Shown: positions 63,001 through 64,000 of the stretch, in pieces | Layout of the letters: each line of letters opens with the position of its first letter | Position numbering within the stretch: position 1 is the stretch's first letter | Assembly (NCBI GenBank): GCA_910579755.1 | Contig: CAJTVB010000008.1 | Span: forward strand, 74,079-138,078 | Length of the DNA: 64,000 bases | From: an uncultured Acetatifactor sp. | Lineage (GTDB): Bacteria; Bacillota; Clostridia; Lachnospirales; Lachnospiraceae | Direction: 5' to 3' | The notes under the pieces: generated by a model | The model's database searches: none | What the model was told of the DNA's origin: nothing | What the model saw: only the letters and a program-made list of their open reading frames with translations | Position numbers and translations under genes: made by a program

Positions 63001-63673
63001 GATAATGAATTTATCTTATAAAGATTACAATAGCTTTTTCTTTGAAACATTAACATCTCTGAATGGCAATCTTCAGGAGCTGGTTATTCAGATATCCAAT
63101 ATTAAGAATGAATTGGAGTCTGTGAGTGAAAAGCAATACGTGAGGGCTCTTAGAGTAGTAAAGCAAGTATTTGATGTAGATGAAAATGAAGATTTACTGA
63201 CGGCGTTACACAAACTTTATATAGATAGTTGGGAAGTAAAGAGTCAGAGAGCATTTGATTATACAACAAATGGAGTTCTTGATCTTGTTTCTAAAGCTGG
63301 TGATTATACAGAAGAAGATTTTGTAAATGAATTAGCTAAAGCTGTTACAGGATTTGAATTGAGTTATTGGGCAGATAATAAAATCAATGATTTCGAAGAA
63401 ATCCTAAAAGATACAGTTAACAGATTGCATGAATATGATCCGACAAAAGGACTGCAGGAAGGTGAAATGAAAATTACCATCGAATCTGCTGATGGAAATC
63501 CTGTTATTTCACAGTTTTCTCAGAGTGAGTTATCATCAACCGGTCAGATGATGCTGAACAAGATGAAGAGTACTTTGGGAAATTTTGGAGGATCTATAAG
63601 CTACGAAGAAAAAATAGCTATCGTGGCACAAATATTAAAGGAAACCTTAATCCGTGAAACTCAAACTTGTTAA
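60098..63673 (+). CDS. Large P-loop ATPase of a putative defence system (BrxC/PglY-like layout)
   Basis: 1191 residues. Walker A GSYGTGKSHLL (residues 63-73) and Walker B GIVIIFDEFGRY (Asp247, Glu248) near the N-terminus, followed by a sensor-like YVILVSHKT. A long helical remainder contains a possible winged helix (about 505-545) and a second folded block near 720-900. N-terminal P-loop plus about 1000 residues of helical extension is the layout of BrxC/PglY and similar DNA-defence ATPases, but I cannot align it by eye. It is co-transcribed with the DUF4007 gene. The stop is followed after three bases by the insertion sequence. Confidence 0.75.
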   Translation: MNYTKLISKKKQYKYSVNICLDLRAEERLADFIPNLTTTEIIRDYLGGVIRGNADTHSRILYGSYGTGKSHLLTVMSAVLGHINTSGKGFKSFTQLISNYDKELASDIRTFAKEEKPYMVVPVYADYADFGKCITFSLKKELERNGISVCFKGYYDEALLLLKKWMDGEESSARLEEECTKQKIKVKDLKKGLSTYNESYEKVFNAIYAGMTYGAVFNSTAGNLIDNLNAANEAVKDKFRGIVIIFDEFGRYVEDYGETLKVKTVQDLAEYCDHSDYDNYVILVSHKTLSLYTSTMKKSISDEWKKVEGRFKPTSINVKYDQCLSLIGHIIPKTSQWKNFKTRFDKELNNLYNQAWDFKGFMLPPESEGENPFENGYPLHPITLFALDRLSKKVAQNERTFFTYLAGDEDNSLFSQLMKYDLDEFHFIGLDAIYDYFEINIKAFKTDESYDVYKKLQYALSKLGLDDAGYQTKILKAIAAVNIISDTDSLIADVETLASVVDGNPKDVQQAISELEKKKIIKFMRQYGYYDFFDSSIFDLESMIEEQVAGVSDEMVISILNEKFADFAVYPYRYNEQFHMNRVFVPAFAHKADLVKKSFQNKLPKYYDGAVMFVLDAQADEEEYKQIEGMPERTLLIVNGKSKILEAEVKRYIAVQYYYSKKDELAKDDPTVVNELSLYLNEQESIVSELIRKWRSLQFQGTFVMLNGAVQDVSTEKELSNILSDIMDEVFGRTLIVNNDLLNKNVLSGAIKQARKKALEYIIGQEDVYAECGYLSPEFNIIRAALSKNGIIPNEEVANPEYRMDANSLNTFEDGIVSGEPLMEAIFNKLLEAESARMPLSELYKLLKGEPFGLRDGYIPVLVAYALRRYQNVSIYFHGNEHSYTVDELVKALEEPENYTLFICNWNEEETEYIEALEKLFSQYLPDGDGLNRLEELFRAMNAHYASISKSARTTEVYVSDIAKAYRKIMNLSYKDYNSFFFETLTSLNGNLQELVIQISNIKNELESVSEKQYVRALRVVKQVFDVDENEDLLTALHKLYIDSWEVKSQRAFDYTTNGVLDLVSKAGDYTEEDFVNELAKAVTGFELSYWADNKINDFEEILKDTVNRLHEYDPTKGLQEGEMKITIESADGNPVISQFSQSELSSTGQMMLNKMKSTLGNFGGSISYEEKIAIVAQILKETLIRETQTC

Positions 63674-63784
63674 ATGCCTGAAAAGTCTGCGATTATGCAG
63701 TTTTGAAGAGCCAAACCAGCACCTTAAAATCCACCCATTTGGTGCGGCAAAATGGCTTAATTTTCCCACTTTTGCATTATTTTC

Positions 63785-63793
63785 TGGTATAAT
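63785..63793 (+). promoter_or_regulatory. Extended -10 promoter of the transposase
   Basis: TGGTATAAT, a perfect extended -10, 39 bases before the transposase start codon; no good -35. Confidence 0.5.
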
Positions 63794-63831
63794 AGGGACA
63801 GCAGAAATCATAACGCGGGGGGCGGACACCA

Positions 63832-64000
63832 ATGAAAAATATTAAGATCGAATTCACCAATGAGCGTATTATCCCGGCTTCAGGACTGGCAGTCGTAGGT
63901 GCCATCCTGGGCAAGAGCGATTTCGTAAAACGCTGCAACCGTATGGATGTCACAAAGAACCGTTCACAGCACCAGATTAAAAATGGTGACATCCTCCTTA
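63832..64000 (+). CDS. IS1380-family transposase, 3' part outside window
   Basis: 56 codons are visible. The start KNIKIEFTNERIIPASGLAV, then VGAILGKSDFVKRCNRMDV resembles the N-terminus of IS1380 DDE transposases (strand IxFT(D/N)E, then GLA and a helix). The binding site is GGGGGGCGGA. The catalytic residues lie beyond the window edge. Confidence 0.8.
   Translation, partial: MKNIKIEFTNERIIPASGLAVVGAILGKSDFVKRCNRMDVTKNRSQHQIKNGDILL

Larger units (their letters stand above)
56043..64000. mobile_element. Accessory element inserted downstream of lysS (left end seen, right end outside)
   Basis: From just after lysS the sequence turns clearly AT-rich: one 60-base line counted by hand (61381-61440) has 19 G+C, against 44 in a core line (52021-52080). 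Gene content is typical of integrative elements or plasmids: SymE-like, ParA, ParB, an excisionase-like HTH protein. No integrase or replication gene is in the window, so the type (ICE, IME, integrated plasmid) cannot be decided. Confidence 0.5.
63677..64000 (+). mobile_element. IS1380-family insertion sequence, left part
   Basis: The left end is placed at CCTGAAAAGTCTGCG (63677) because IS1380 elements such as ISEcp1 begin with CC(T) ends; this is by analogy, as the right end is outside. G+C rises again and the transposase gene starts 155 bases inside. The target lies between the ATPase stop and what may have been the next gene. Confidence 0.6.

Overview
The window looks like a chromosomal segment of a spore-forming Firmicute of the Clostridia, most likely a Lachnospiraceae-type gut anaerobe. 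This rests on the moderately high-GC core sequence, AGGAGG-type ribosome binding sites throughout, SpoIIID, a SleB-type cell-wall hydrolase, a YesM/YesN pair, LplB/LplC-type sugar permeases and a DUF2812/PadR operon. Everything was read by eye; no database search was run, so family names come from motif recognition.

Layout. 1-3466: end of nfo (endonuclease IV) followed by trkA and trkH, the potassium uptake pair. 3568-5418: a large polytopic membrane protein of unknown role. 5542-6046: a truncated Xre-type regulator and spoIIID, which has a good sigma-E-like promoter. 6379-29499: a large carbohydrate locus. It holds a YesM-like sensor kinase and YesN-like regulator, an organophosphate:phosphate antiporter-like MFS transporter, a PHP-domain phosphoesterase (opposite strand), a calcineurin-like phosphoesterase, and an ABC importer (permease, lipoprotein, permease; no ATPase). 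These are followed by a PfkB sugar kinase, a GH4 enzyme, a GH38 alpha-mannosidase, an M17 aminopeptidase, a GH125 alpha-1,6-mannosidase, an unrecognised protein and a DUF4091 protein. The glycosidases lack signal peptides, so the locus probably imports short mannose-containing glycans or glycopeptides and takes them apart in the cytoplasm.

29690-33536: a three-gene unit of a VWA/metallopeptidase-like protein, a MoxR-type AAA ATPase and a leucine-rich-repeat protein. 33751-39136: single genes (galE, a hemolysin-III-like membrane protein on the minus strand, a small conserved protein, a small alarmone synthetase, a histidine phosphatase, an SDR oxidoreductase), several with near-consensus sigma-A promoters. 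39371-43102: a PadR regulator, a DUF2812 protein and a NatAB-like ABC exporter; the padR promoter is followed by three CGACATGTCG-like palindromes spaced exactly 15 bp. 43184-46090: a subtilisin-like protease and a SleB-type hydrolase, both plausible spore functions. 46398-56042: housekeeping genes (NfeD/SPFH pair, argF, birA, coaX, dusB, greA, lysS).

Right after lysS the sequence changes to AT-rich DNA with different codon use, and an accessory element begins: short tandem repeats at the junction, a SymE-like protein, ParA, ParB, a small unknown, an excisionase-like HTH protein, then a two-gene operon of a DUF4007 protein and a 1191-residue P-loop ATPase. This last pair looks like part of an anti-phage or DNA-modification system. 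It is interrupted three bases after the ATPase stop codon by an IS1380-family insertion sequence that runs off the end of the window. This junction is the best candidate here for something not yet described.
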